Shown in pieces: positions 1 through 5,571 of a DNA stretch of 7,313 bases; position 1 is the first letter of the stretch, and the number at the start of each line of letters is the position of its first letter. Under the pieces are notes generated by a model. That model saw nothing but the letters and a program-made list of their open reading frames with translations, was not told where the DNA came from and did not search any database. A program made the translations under genes and the position numbers. Source of the DNA: Sphingobacterium sp. (lineage in GTDB: Bacteria; Bacteroidota; Bacteroidia; Sphingobacteriales; Sphingobacteriaceae); contig JASLCA010000195.1 in the NCBI GenBank assembly GCA_030146225.1, forward strand, positions 1 through 7,313. Reading direction: 5' to 3'.

Positions 1-220
1 GCTGAATTTCGCTGGGATTATATTGGGCGTCCTTAATGGACTTTTCCATACGTTCTATTTCGGTTACGTAAAAGTTTTTCTCTGTTTCCAGCTTATTCTT
101 TTCTTGCTGATATGCATGCTGTGTGCCTACATCATAGCGATCAAAGAAACACATCCAAACCAAAAAAGCAATACCTGCAATAAGATATTTATTTCGAATT
201 ATCGTGAGAAACCTTTCCAT
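1..220 (-). CDS. Septum formation initiator (DivIC/FtsB) family protein, 3' end cut off by the window edge
   Basis: Translating the minus strand from the ATG at 220-218 gives 73 codons, open to the window edge. Seen: a short basic N-terminus (MERFLTIIRNKY), one membrane segment at about residues 12-26 ending in WMCFFDRYDV, then a charged helix at about 36-66 (KNKLETEKNFYVTEIERMEK) with coiled-coil character, followed by YNPSEIQ. This is the layout of the small bitopic divisome proteins FtsB/DivIC, which link FtsL and FtsQ/DivIB at the division site; the WM-FFDRYD segment is typical of the Bacteroidota versions as I recall them. Family members run to about 100 residues, so roughly 30 C-terminal residues lie outside the window. 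The gene follows eno but is separated from it by a terminator, and no Shine-Dalgarno is visible. An upstream ATG (at about 237) is out of frame and soon stops. Family call is firm; whether it is the FtsB or the DivIC equivalent is not. Confidence 0.85.
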   Translation of the reverse strand, partial: MERFLTIIRNKYLIAGIAFLVWMCFFDRYDVGTQHAYQQEKNKLETEKNFYVTEIERMEKSIKDAQYNPSEIQ

Positions 221-224
221 AGCC

Positions 225-259
225 CAAATGTACGCATAGCATTTCTAATAATTAGCAAA
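225..259 (-). promoter_or_regulatory. Candidate promoter of the DivIC/FtsB-like gene (TTTG-N23-TACATTTG)
   Basis: On the minus strand, TACATTTG (232-225) is a perfect match to the Bacteroidota -7 consensus TAnnTTTG, and TTTG (259-256) lies 23 bases upstream as a -33 element, at the long end of the usual spacing. Transcription would begin within a few bases of the ATG at 220, giving a leaderless or nearly leaderless message. The match was made by eye in AT-rich DNA, so it may be chance. Confidence 0.35.
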
Positions 260-318
260 TTCAGGAAAGTTATATGCAGATCACGCTTCCTAATGCGCTG
301 TGCCCAAAGAGACAGCAC

Positions 319-353
319 AAAAAAAAGGGAAGCGCTACAAAGCACTTCCCTTT
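319..353 (-). terminator. Intrinsic terminator of eno
   Basis: Arms 325-336 and 341-352 form a 12-base-pair stem (AAGGGAAGTGCT in the transcript) with one G-U pair and a 4-base loop. On the minus strand the stem runs straight into a run of U covering 326-319. It sits 22 bases after the eno stop codon and before the DivIC-like gene, so it should end most eno transcripts. Confidence 0.9.
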
Positions 354-374
354 CATATTGACCGAAGTCAATAA

Positions 375-1673
375 TTATTTTTTAGGTGCAAACTTAAAGT
401 TCTTCCCAATAAAGCGTGCATTCTTGCCCAACTCTTCTTCAATACGTAGCAACTGATTGTACTTAGCCATACGATCTGAACGAGACGCAGAGCCCGTTTT
501 AATCTGTCCACAGTTAAGCGCTACCGCTAAGTCAGCGATGGTAGCATCTTCTGTCTCACCTGAACGGTGTGACATTACGGAAGTATATCCTGAGTTCTGT
601 GCTAATGAAACCGCATTGATGGTCTCTGTAAGCGAACCAATCTGGTTAACCTTAACCAAGATAGAGTTTGCAGTCTCCGTATCAATACCTTGTTGTAGAC
701 GTTTTGTATTTGTAACAAATAAATCATCTCCAACCAGTTGTACACGGTTTCCGATTAAATCAGTCAAAGCTTTCCAACCTGACCAGTCATCCTCGTCCAT
801 ACCATCTTCAATAGAGATAATTGGGTATTTAACGGTCAATTCAGCAAGGTAAGCCGCTTGTTCTTCGCTTGAGCGAACAGCTCCTTTATCGCCTTCAAAC
901 TTGGCGTAGTTGTATTTTCCATCAACATAAAATTCAGCCGCAGCGCAATCCAATGCTAGACAGATGTCTGAACCAGCCTTGTAACCAGCTGTTTCTATTG
1001 CTTTTAACACCGTCTCAATAGCATCTTCTGTGCTATCAAATTTAGGTGCAAAGCCACCTTCATCACCAACTGCAGTTGATAAATTACGGTCATGTAATAT
1101 TTTTTTCAAGGTATGGAATACTTCCGTTCCCCAACGTAATGCTTCCGAGAATGATGGAGCGCCAATTGGCATAATCATAAACTCTTGGAAAGCAATCGGT
1201 GCATCTGAGTGCGAACCACCGTTGATAATATTCATCATTGGGATTGGCAATGTATTGGCATTAACACCCCCAATATAACGGTACAATGGTTGATGAGATT
1301 CCTGAGCTGCTGCTTTTGCTACCGCTAAAGAAACACCTAAGATTGCATTTGCGCCTAAAACACCTTTGTTTTCTGAACCGTCCAAGTCAATCATAATCTG
1401 GTCAATTGTATTTTGTTCAAATACATCAACCCCAGCTAAAGCTTCCGCAATTTTAGTGTTAACATTGGCTACTGCCTTCAAGACACCTTTACCTAAGTAT
1501 TTTGACTTGTCACCATCGCGTAACTCAACTGCCTCATGAATACCTGTAGAAGCACCTGAAGGTACTGCTGCACGTCCAACAAAACCATTTTGTGTAGTAA
1601 CATCTACTTCGATCGTAGGGTTACCGCGCGAATCAAGGATCTGGCGCGCATGAACATCAATTATTAAACTCAT
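375..1673 (-). CDS. eno: Enolase (phosphopyruvate hydratase)
   Basis: The 432-residue product is a full-length enolase, which interconverts 2-phosphoglycerate and phosphoenolpyruvate in glycolysis and gluconeogenesis; it is cytosolic and needs magnesium. Visible motifs in order: the opening DVHARQILDSRGNPTIEVDV; the mobile loop PSGASTG (38-44); GGSHSD with His155; FQEF with Glu164; GDEGGFAP with the catalytic acid Glu205; magnesium ligands Asp242 (LALD), Glu289 (SIEDGMDEDDW) and Asp316 (GDDLFVTN); the catalytic base Lys341 in KVNQIGSLTET; the signature SHRSGETED (368-376); and Lys392 in IKTGSASRSDR. Nothing essential is missing. The ATG at 1673 is the family start; the bases before it are AT-rich without a Shine-Dalgarno, as usual in Bacteroidota. 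It lies downstream of carA on the same strand, but a terminator and its own promoter indicate separate expression. Eukaryote-like extensions are absent. Confidence 0.98.
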   Translation of the reverse strand: MSLIIDVHARQILDSRGNPTIEVDVTTQNGFVGRAAVPSGASTGIHEAVELRDGDKSKYLGKGVLKAVANVNTKIAEALAGVDVFEQNTIDQIMIDLDGSENKGVLGANAILGVSLAVAKAAAQESHQPLYRYIGGVNANTLPIPMMNIINGGSHSDAPIAFQEFMIMPIGAPSFSEALRWGTEVFHTLKKILHDRNLSTAVGDEGGFAPKFDSTEDAIETVLKAIETAGYKAGSDICLALDCAAAEFYVDGKYNYAKFEGDKGAVRSSEEQAAYLAELTVKYPIISIEDGMDEDDWSGWKALTDLIGNRVQLVGDDLFVTNTKRLQQGIDTETANSILVKVNQIGSLTETINAVSLAQNSGYTSVMSHRSGETEDATIADLAVALNCGQIKTGSASRSDRMAKYNQLLRIEEELGKNARFIGKNFKFAPKK

Positions 1674-1698
1674 CTTTATATATTGTCTTTTAATTTGG

Positions 1699-1738
1699 CT
1701 TAGTGTAACTCAGACACTAAGATACTGTTTTATCTTAG
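1699..1738 (-). promoter_or_regulatory. Two overlapping, mutually exclusive hairpins in the eno leader
   Basis: Read as RNA from the minus strand, CUAAGAUA (1738-1731) pairs perfectly with UAUCUUAG (1724-1717) around a 6-base loop. Immediately after it, CUUAGUGU (1721-1714) pairs perfectly with ACACUAAG (1706-1699) around a 7-base loop. The five bases CUUAG at 1721-1717 belong to both stems, so only one complete stem can form at a time. The pair occupies most of the roughly 65-base leader predicted from the upstream -7 box and stops about 25 bases before the ATG. The DNA repeats could equally be overlapping operator half-sites; function is unknown. Confidence 0.5.
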
Positions 1739-1744
1739 GAAATC

Positions 1745-1777
1745 CAAACTTAGATAAATTTACTTTTATATGCAATA
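1745..1777 (-). promoter_or_regulatory. Candidate eno promoter (TTG-N20-TAAGTTTG)
   Basis: TAAGTTTG (1752-1745 on the minus strand) matches the Bacteroidota -7 box TAnnTTTG exactly, with TTG (1775-1773, within TATTG) 20 bases upstream as the -33 element. The predicted transcription start is near 1740, giving a leader of about 65 bases. Both elements and their spacing fit, making this the best promoter candidate in the window. Confidence 0.6.
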
Positions 1778-1840
1778 CCTTGGTTTTGCGCATAATTTTT
1801 ATTCCAAGTTTAAGCAGGTTTTCTACCTATACTAACGCAT

Positions 1841-1874
1841 AAAAAAGGCTAAACGATATCGTTTAGCCTTTTTT
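1841..1874 (-). terminator. Terminator of carA (34-base perfect palindrome)
   Basis: A fully symmetrical sequence: six A, a GC-bearing arm GGCTAAACGAT, its exact complement, and six T. On the minus strand it lies 12 bases past the carA stop and gives an 11-base-pair core stem (about 9 pairs plus a tight loop at GATATC) followed by a U-run. Because it is symmetrical it would also work on plus-strand transcripts, although no plus-strand gene precedes it. Confidence 0.9.
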
Positions 1875-1885
1875 ATTTTCGCTAT

Positions 1886-2983
1886 TTATTTTACCATCGC
1901 TACGAAATCATCGAATAAGTAACGGGAATCATGCGGTCCTGGAGAGGACTCTGGGTGATATTGCACTGAAAATGCTTTCTTACCCTTCACGCGTATACCT
2001 TCAATGGATTGATCGTTTAGGTTGATATGGGTTACCTCAACGGTTTCAGATTTCTCTATATCTTCTTTGATAACGCCAAAACCGTGGTTCTGCGAAGTAA
2101 TCTCGCAGCGGTTTGCAATTATATTTTTCACAGGATGGTTAATCCCGCGGTGACCGTTGTGCATCTTCTGCGTACGAATGCCATTGGCTAAGGCTAAAAT
2201 CTGATGACCTAAGCAGATACCAAACATAGGCTTGTCTGCTGCGATAATTTCTTTTACCGTCTGTATAGCATAGTCCATAGCAGATGGATCTCCTGGGCCA
2301 TTTGATATAAAATAGCCATCTGGATTCCACGCTTCCATCTCCGCAAAGGTTGTTTTTGCAGGGAATACCTTAGCATACACTTGTCTATCATCAAAGTTGC
2401 GCAAGATATTCTTCTTAATGCCTAAGTCCAGCACCGCAATGCGGGTAGCCCCAGACTCATCCCCATAGAAGTAAGGCTCCTTAGTAGAAACCAATGAAGA
2501 TAATTCTAAGCCATCCATAGAAGGAACCTTTGCAAGCTGCGCTTTCAATAATTCCACATCCAGATTCTCTGAAGAGATAATGGCATTCATCGCACCTTTG
2601 CTCCGAATATGACGCACCAATGAACGGGTGTCAATATCCGAAATGCCGACTAAATTGCCTGCTTCAAAATAGCTCTGAATAGAAGTATCAGCCATCTTGC
2701 GGCTGTAAGTGATGTTATAGTTCTTACAAACCAATCCAGCAATTTGAATCGAAGATGATTCGGCATCGGCATCAGCGATACCATAATTACCGATATGCGA
2801 ATTCGTGGTAACCATTATTTGTCCATGGTAGGAAGGATCTGTAAAGATCTCTTGATATCCAGTTGTGCCTGTATTGAAACAGATCTCACCTGTAGTCGTT
2901 CCAATCTTTCCGGCAGCCTTGCCATGGTAAACTGTTCCGTCTTCAAGCACCAAAATAGCGGGTAATGTACTGTAGTTGGTCAT
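1886..2983 (-). CDS. carA: Carbamoyl-phosphate synthase, small (glutamine amidotransferase) subunit
   Basis: The product hydrolyses glutamine and passes ammonia to the large subunit CarB, making carbamoyl phosphate for pyrimidines and arginine in the cytosol. The N-terminal CarA domain (about 1-160) shows LVLEDGTVYHG, GEICFNTGTTGYQEIFTDPSY and GISDIDTRSLVRHIRSKGAM. The C-terminal class I glutaminase domain (about 180-360) shows LDLGIKKNILR, SNGPGDPS, the nucleophile Cys257 in GICLGHQ, SQNHGF, and His343/Glu345 in QYHPESSPGPHD, so the triad is complete. I place the start at the ATG at 2983 (365 residues, MTNYSTLPAILVLEDG), which fits the family; the same frame is open to an ATG at 3028, but that would add 15 lysine-rich residues coded within the leader terminator. 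carB is not in the window. No Shine-Dalgarno is seen; a terminator-like hairpin in the leader suggests possible attenuation. Confidence 0.96.
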   Translation of the reverse strand: MTNYSTLPAILVLEDGTVYHGKAAGKIGTTTGEICFNTGTTGYQEIFTDPSYHGQIMVTTNSHIGNYGIADADAESSSIQIAGLVCKNYNITYSRKMADTSIQSYFEAGNLVGISDIDTRSLVRHIRSKGAMNAIISSENLDVELLKAQLAKVPSMDGLELSSLVSTKEPYFYGDESGATRIAVLDLGIKKNILRNFDDRQVYAKVFPAKTTFAEMEAWNPDGYFISNGPGDPSAMDYAIQTVKEIIAADKPMFGICLGHQILALANGIRTQKMHNGHRGINHPVKNIIANRCEITSQNHGFGVIKEDIEKSETVEVTHINLNDQSIEGIRVKGKKAFSVQYHPESSPGPHDSRYLFDDFVAMVK

Positions 2984-3018
2984 TCTTATATAACTATATT
3001 TATAACAATTCTTTTTTC

Positions 3019-3084
3019 TTAGACACAAAAAAAGCCCACATGGGCTAAAAATTTATTAAATATGCTTTTTCTCAATGTAAACAT
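3019..3084 (-). CDS. Possible 21-residue leader ORF in front of carA
   Basis: From the ATG at 3084-3082, 21 codons (beginning MFTLRKSIFNKF) run to a TAA at 3021-3019. The frame passes right through the terminator-like hairpin and its U-run, so ribosomes translating it would keep the hairpin open. It ends 35 bases before the carA start. There is no Shine-Dalgarno, the ATG lies inside a palindrome, and only one arginine codon is present, so classical arginine-codon attenuation is not suggested. In AT-rich DNA a frame this short can arise by chance. Confidence 0.2.
   Translation of the reverse strand: MFTLRKSIFNKFLAHVGFFCV
3027..3046 (-). terminator. Terminator-like hairpin in the carA leader (possible attenuator)
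   Basis: In the minus-strand transcript AGCCC (3046-3042) pairs with GGGCT (3037-3033) around a 4-base loop, followed by a run of seven U (3033-3027). It ends 43 bases before the carA ATG. No gene ends just upstream: the next minus-strand gene stops at 3356. It is therefore either an attenuator within the carA leader, the terminator of an unseen short RNA, or a relic of a gene formerly next to carA. The stem is short (5-6 pairs) but GC-rich. Confidence 0.65.
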
Positions 3085-3087
3085 TGA
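3072..3087. repeat. 16-base perfect palindrome upstream of carA
   Basis: TCAATGTAAACATTGA is a perfect inverted repeat (7-base arms around AA). It lies about 90-105 bases upstream of the carA ATG and about 50 bases downstream of the candidate -7 box, where a repressor site would block transcription. It could instead form a small RNA hairpin. No regulator can be named. Confidence 0.45.
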
Positions 3088-3137
3088 TATTTTTCGACGA
3101 TGCGATGAGATATACGTCCTCGATTTTCACTGGGGAA

Positions 3138-3145
3138 CAAAGGTA
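3138..3145 (-). promoter_or_regulatory. Candidate -7 box for carA (TACCTTTG)
   Basis: TACCTTTG on the minus strand is a perfect TAnnTTTG match. Transcription would start near 3131, giving a leader of about 150 bases that contains the palindrome at 3072-3087 and the hairpin/U-run at 3027-3046. No TTG or TTTG is found 17-23 bases upstream, so the -33 element is missing or weak. Confidence 0.35.
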
Positions 3146-3355
3146 GATAAAATATTCAATAATCATTTATTTTTTTATTTCTTTTCAAAGATTATTGCTG
3201 TTCCAGCAGACTACTCCTACTCTGCTTATCTTGCCAACCTAGCTATGTAACAAACAAAGCCATCGTAACAGCATATTCCTATTCCTACAGGCCGCAGCCC
3301 CCACCGGCAGTCTTGGCTTCCAATCTACTGCTATGAACTTGCCTTGGCTACTCGC

Positions 3356-3985
3356 CTAGCGGAGCAGGCCGGCTGCTCGAATGTCCCGATTAATCTGTAA
3401 GATGTCTTCAGGTATCGCATCATGCTGAAACCAGTCTAGGTCCATCCTATTGTCCATCGCTATGCGCTTCAGGCGGAGGTGATTTTCAAAATGTGCCTTT
3501 AATGCTTCCAAGCCCTGTTCAAACTCAATATGAAAATCTTCATGCAGGGCCTTTATTAAGATTAATACCTTAAAGGCTCTTCCAATAAGATAAATATCCA
3601 AGCTATAGGCAAACTTTGCTGAAGACTTAATCATAGCATGCTGGCTTTTCTCCAACACCTCATTCAACATTAAGAGGTTTAGGCTAGCCTCGCCATATTT
3701 ATCCTTTGTAACCTTCACATGCTCGGTAATCCCCTTGCTAATGGAGCGCAACTCCAACAATATTTGCTTGGGCGTACGTGCGATATCCTTAAACTGATCT
3801 ATTCGTGTAGTCAAGCCTTCTTCCATCGCCTCCCGCTGATCTTCCACAGTATCGTCACTTACTAATTCAAAGTATAAACGCTTAGCCAGAATAATATCTT
3901 TCTTTAAAAGTCTTAACAACAACTTATCCTTCTCTTTTGCGGGCAAAAGACTTATCGCTTCCTTAAATTCTTGATCAAACTTCAT
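3356..3985 (-). CDS. Conserved-looking all-helical protein of unknown function
   Basis: A 209-residue protein I cannot assign. It is rich in charged, leucine-containing stretches predicted to be helical throughout: MKFDQEFKEAISLLPAKEKD then KLLLRLLKKDIILAKRLYFELV (to about 42), a charged linker (43-70), helices at about 72-95, 98-120 and 123-147 (FAYSLDIYLIGRAFKVLILIKALHEDFHIEF, the most hydrophobic part, interrupted by Arg and Lys), and a basic helix at about 157-180 followed by a tail DLDWFQHDAIPEDI. There is no signal peptide or clear membrane segment, so it is probably cytosolic. It vaguely resembles uncharacterised Sphingobacteriaceae proteins that I recall, but I cannot name a fold or activity. 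The ATG at 3985 is the only start; an in-frame stop lies five codons upstream. It stands alone, more than 300 bases from either neighbour. The 3' end contains GAGCAG/CTGCTC (3362-3378), a hairpin without a U-run. Confidence 0.75.
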   Translation of the reverse strand: MKFDQEFKEAISLLPAKEKDKLLLRLLKKDIILAKRLYFELVSDDTVEDQREAMEEGLTTRIDQFKDIARTPKQILLELRSISKGITEHVKVTKDKYGEASLNLLMLNEVLEKSQHAMIKSSAKFAYSLDIYLIGRAFKVLILIKALHEDFHIEFEQGLEALKAHFENHLRLKRIAMDNRMDLDWFQHDAIPEDILQINRDIRAAGLLR

Positions 3986-4018
3986 ACGCTGGTATTCATT
4001 TTATAGTTAAACCTCCTC
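3982..4018 (-). promoter_or_regulatory. Shine-Dalgarno-like GAGGAGG and five-codon mini-ORF overlapping the unknown gene's start
   Basis: On the minus strand GAGGAGG (4018-4012) is followed 12 bases later by an ATG (3999) that opens MNTSV and stops at TGA (3984-3982). That TGA overlaps the ATG of the 209-residue gene as ATGA, the arrangement typical of translational coupling. GAGGAGG itself is 26 bases from the main ATG, too far to serve it directly. Strong Shine-Dalgarno sequences are uncommon in Bacteroidota, so the coincidence is worth noting but unproven. Confidence 0.3.
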
Positions 4019-4332
4019 AAAAACACCCCAAATTAAGCAATCCTTTCCTATTGAATCTTTTATTCAGCTAATATTCATCAAAAAATATAGAAGCGCTGGT
4101 TTTTAAAAGAGCCAAGTCGTCCGGTATTGATTCTTACTTAGGCCCTTTAAATTGAGCTTCCAGCAGCGCTTCTAATGCAGTCCGCAGGCGAATATTAAAT
4201 AGAAAAGAACAAATGTAACCAACATCTAATACGGCGACTAAATAATGAATAAGAAACTGATAATTAGACTTTTTAATGACGAATTTTAACACCTAAAACA
4301 CGAACTTACCTCCTCTTAAAACAGGCGAAATT
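3986..4332. other. 347-base divergent intergenic region
   Basis: This separates the minus-strand unknown gene from the plus-strand oxidoreductase, so both promoters should lie here. I found no perfect TAnnTTTG box with a matching -33 element on either strand. It contains the imperfect inverted repeat at 4088-4174 and two copies of ACCTCCTC (4011-4018 and 4308-4315), which read GAGGAGGT on the minus strand. No coding frame of note. Confidence 0.5.
4088..4174. repeat. 87-base imperfect inverted repeat
   Basis: Outer arms TAGAAGCGCT (4088-4097) and AGCGCTTCTA (4165-4174) are perfect 10-base complements. Inside them GG (4098-4099) can pair with CC (4160-4161) across a 3-base bulge, and TTTAAAAGAGCC (about 4102-4113) can pair imperfectly with GGCCCTTTAAA (4141-4151), leaving an apical loop of about 27 bases. 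It could be a small structured RNA, a miniature inverted-repeat element or a regulatory site. No flanking target duplication is obvious and there is no second copy in the window. Confidence 0.5.
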
Positions 4333-5541
4333 ATGAAAAAACGAACTCTTTGCATATTCCTAATTCTACAGCTGAAACTACTTTTCGGTCTAGCCCTAGC
4401 AAATGCTAGTGATGCGAATTATCCTCAATCAAAGCATAAACTAGCAAGTGTTCTTTCCTCCAATCCTCCGCAGCTAAAAGCAGGATACAGCGCCCCTTTA
4501 GCAGGGCTCAATGAGGATTGCATCCACCTACCGTGGAGGAAGCTTGACAGCAGTAAAGTAAGCAACATTACCCCCTTAAAACCCCAGCAAACCATGCGCG
4601 CAATTACCTTAAGCCAATTTGGAGGAACAGAAAATTTACAGCTAACAGCCATCCCCATGCCTACAGTCAAGGCAGATGAAATACTGGTTAAGGTAAAGGC
4701 AATAAGCATAAGTCCAGTAGACGCGATCACACGACAAGGAAAAGGGTTAGCTCCTTTTTTCGAAGCCGATCAGCCGATTATTCTAGGCTGGGGAATCTCA
4801 GGTGTGGTAACGGAGGTCGGGGCTCATGTCTTAAACTTTAAGGCTGGAGATGCTGTATTTAGTATGGTCAACTTCCCCGGGCAAGGCAAGGGCTACGCCG
4901 AATTTGTGGCCGTTCCTGAGCTTCAGGCAGCACATAAACCTGCCTCGATCAGCCACGCTGAAAGCGTATCTATATCCATGTCAGGCCTTACCGCATGGCA
5001 GGCCTTCACCCTATTCGGAAAGCTCAAGAAGGGCGATCGGGTATTAATACAAGGTGCTGGTGGTGGTGTTGGTCATTATGCAGTGCAAATTGCGAAGCAT
5101 CTAGGTGCATACGTTATAGCGATTGATGCTGCTCGTAAAAGAGATTTCGTGCTGAGCCTAGGAGCTGATGCGTATATCGATTATCAAAGCCAAAGATTTG
5201 ATGAAATAATCCAGGATATAGACTTTGCCTTAATATCCATACAGGGAGATAGCTTTGACCGCTCCCTAAAGGTCTTAAAAGCGGGTGCTACGGTTGTTAG
5301 TCTAGTAGGCGGGATAAGTCCCCAAAGCATGGTGAAAGCTAAAGAGAAGGGCTTAAAAGGCAGCTTCCATATGGGGGTAAAAACTAGCGTGAAGGACTTA
5401 GATATTCTTGCCGACTTGCTGGATAAAGGCGTTGTGAAATCGTATATTTCCCATAGGTACCAATTCTCACAAATGGCTGAGGCTCATGACCAGATAGCAA
5501 CTGGACAAACTACGGGGAAGATTGTGGTAGCGATTGAATAA
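4333..5541 (+). CDS. Zinc-independent medium-chain NAD(P)H-dependent oxidoreductase with an N-terminal signal peptide
   Basis: Residues 88-402 form a complete quinone-oxidoreductase-like MDR enzyme of the usual 315 residues: a GroES-like substrate domain (MRAITLSQFGGTENLQL, ILVKVKAISISPVDAITRQGKG, GWGISGVVTEVG) and a Rossmann domain with the nucleotide loop GAGGGVG (241-247) and a C-terminal GKIVVAIE. Zinc-ligand cysteines of alcohol dehydrogenases are absent, so it is expected to reduce quinones or enones with NAD(P)H; the substrate is unknown. The usual GxDxxG motif reads GWGISG (Asp replaced by Gly154). Oddly, the frame starts with a Sec signal peptide (MKKR, hydrophobic core ILQLKLLFGLALA, AxA-type cut near Ala25), then about 60 extra residues rich in Pro, Ser and Lys. 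Initiating at Met88 (4594) would give the ordinary cytosolic enzyme. I keep the ATG at 4333 because the signal peptide is well formed; there is an in-frame stop upstream and no Shine-Dalgarno. Isolated gene, convergent with the next. Confidence 0.85.
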   Translation: MKKRTLCIFLILQLKLLFGLALANASDANYPQSKHKLASVLSSNPPQLKAGYSAPLAGLNEDCIHLPWRKLDSSKVSNITPLKPQQTMRAITLSQFGGTENLQLTAIPMPTVKADEILVKVKAISISPVDAITRQGKGLAPFFEADQPIILGWGISGVVTEVGAHVLNFKAGDAVFSMVNFPGQGKGYAEFVAVPELQAAHKPASISHAESVSISMSGLTAWQAFTLFGKLKKGDRVLIQGAGGGVGHYAVQIAKHLGAYVIAIDAARKRDFVLSLGADAYIDYQSQRFDEIIQDIDFALISIQGDSFDRSLKVLKAGATVVSLVGGISPQSMVKAKEKGLKGSFHMGVKTSVKDLDILADLLDKGVVKSYISHRYQFSQMAEAHDQIATGQTTGKIVVAIE

Positions 5542-5571
5542 TCCCATTAATCAACCTTCCCAGTAGGCTAT

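Larger units (their letters stand above)
3047..3355. other. 309-base stretch without a convincing gene
   Basis: It holds the candidate carA -7 box and palindrome described separately, and two overlapping inverted repeats at 3196-3226: TGCTG (3196-3200) with CAGCA (3204-3208), and AGCAGA (3205-3210) with TCTGCT (3221-3226), which share AGCA. From about 3250 to 3355 the DNA becomes richer in GC (for example GGCCGCAGCCCCCACCGGC). A 62-codon plus-strand frame at 3062-3250 is phenylalanine/tyrosine-rich with no recognisable motif and is probably chance. Confidence 0.5.

Noticed and set aside
297..316. GCTGT/ACAGC inverted repeat next to the eno terminator U-run
   Set aside because: Five-base arms with a 10-base loop are easily produced by chance and there is no further support.
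23..361. Plus-strand frame of 112 codons
   Set aside because: It lies antisense to the DivIC/FtsB-like gene and through the eno terminator; the minus-strand translation has a clear membrane segment and coiled coil, while this one has no family features.
2984..3028. Longer carA start adding MCLRKKNCYKYSYIR
   Set aside because: The added codons lie in the AT-rich leader directly after the terminator U-run and add residues not found in CarA proteins; the ATG at 2983 fits the family N-terminus.
3062..3250. Plus-strand frame of 62 codons upstream of carA
   Set aside because: Low-complexity Phe/Tyr-rich product from AT-rich DNA, no ribosome site, and it overlaps the candidate carA leader on the other strand.
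3362..3378. GAGCAG/CTGCTC hairpin as terminator of the 209-residue gene
   Set aside because: It lies before the stop codon, inside the gene, and has no U-run; no other terminator for this gene was found.
4425..4730. Minus-strand frame of 101 codons within the oxidoreductase N-terminal extension
   Set aside because: Antisense to a coding frame with a good signal peptide and MDR core; its own product shows no motif. It was considered because the extension itself is odd.
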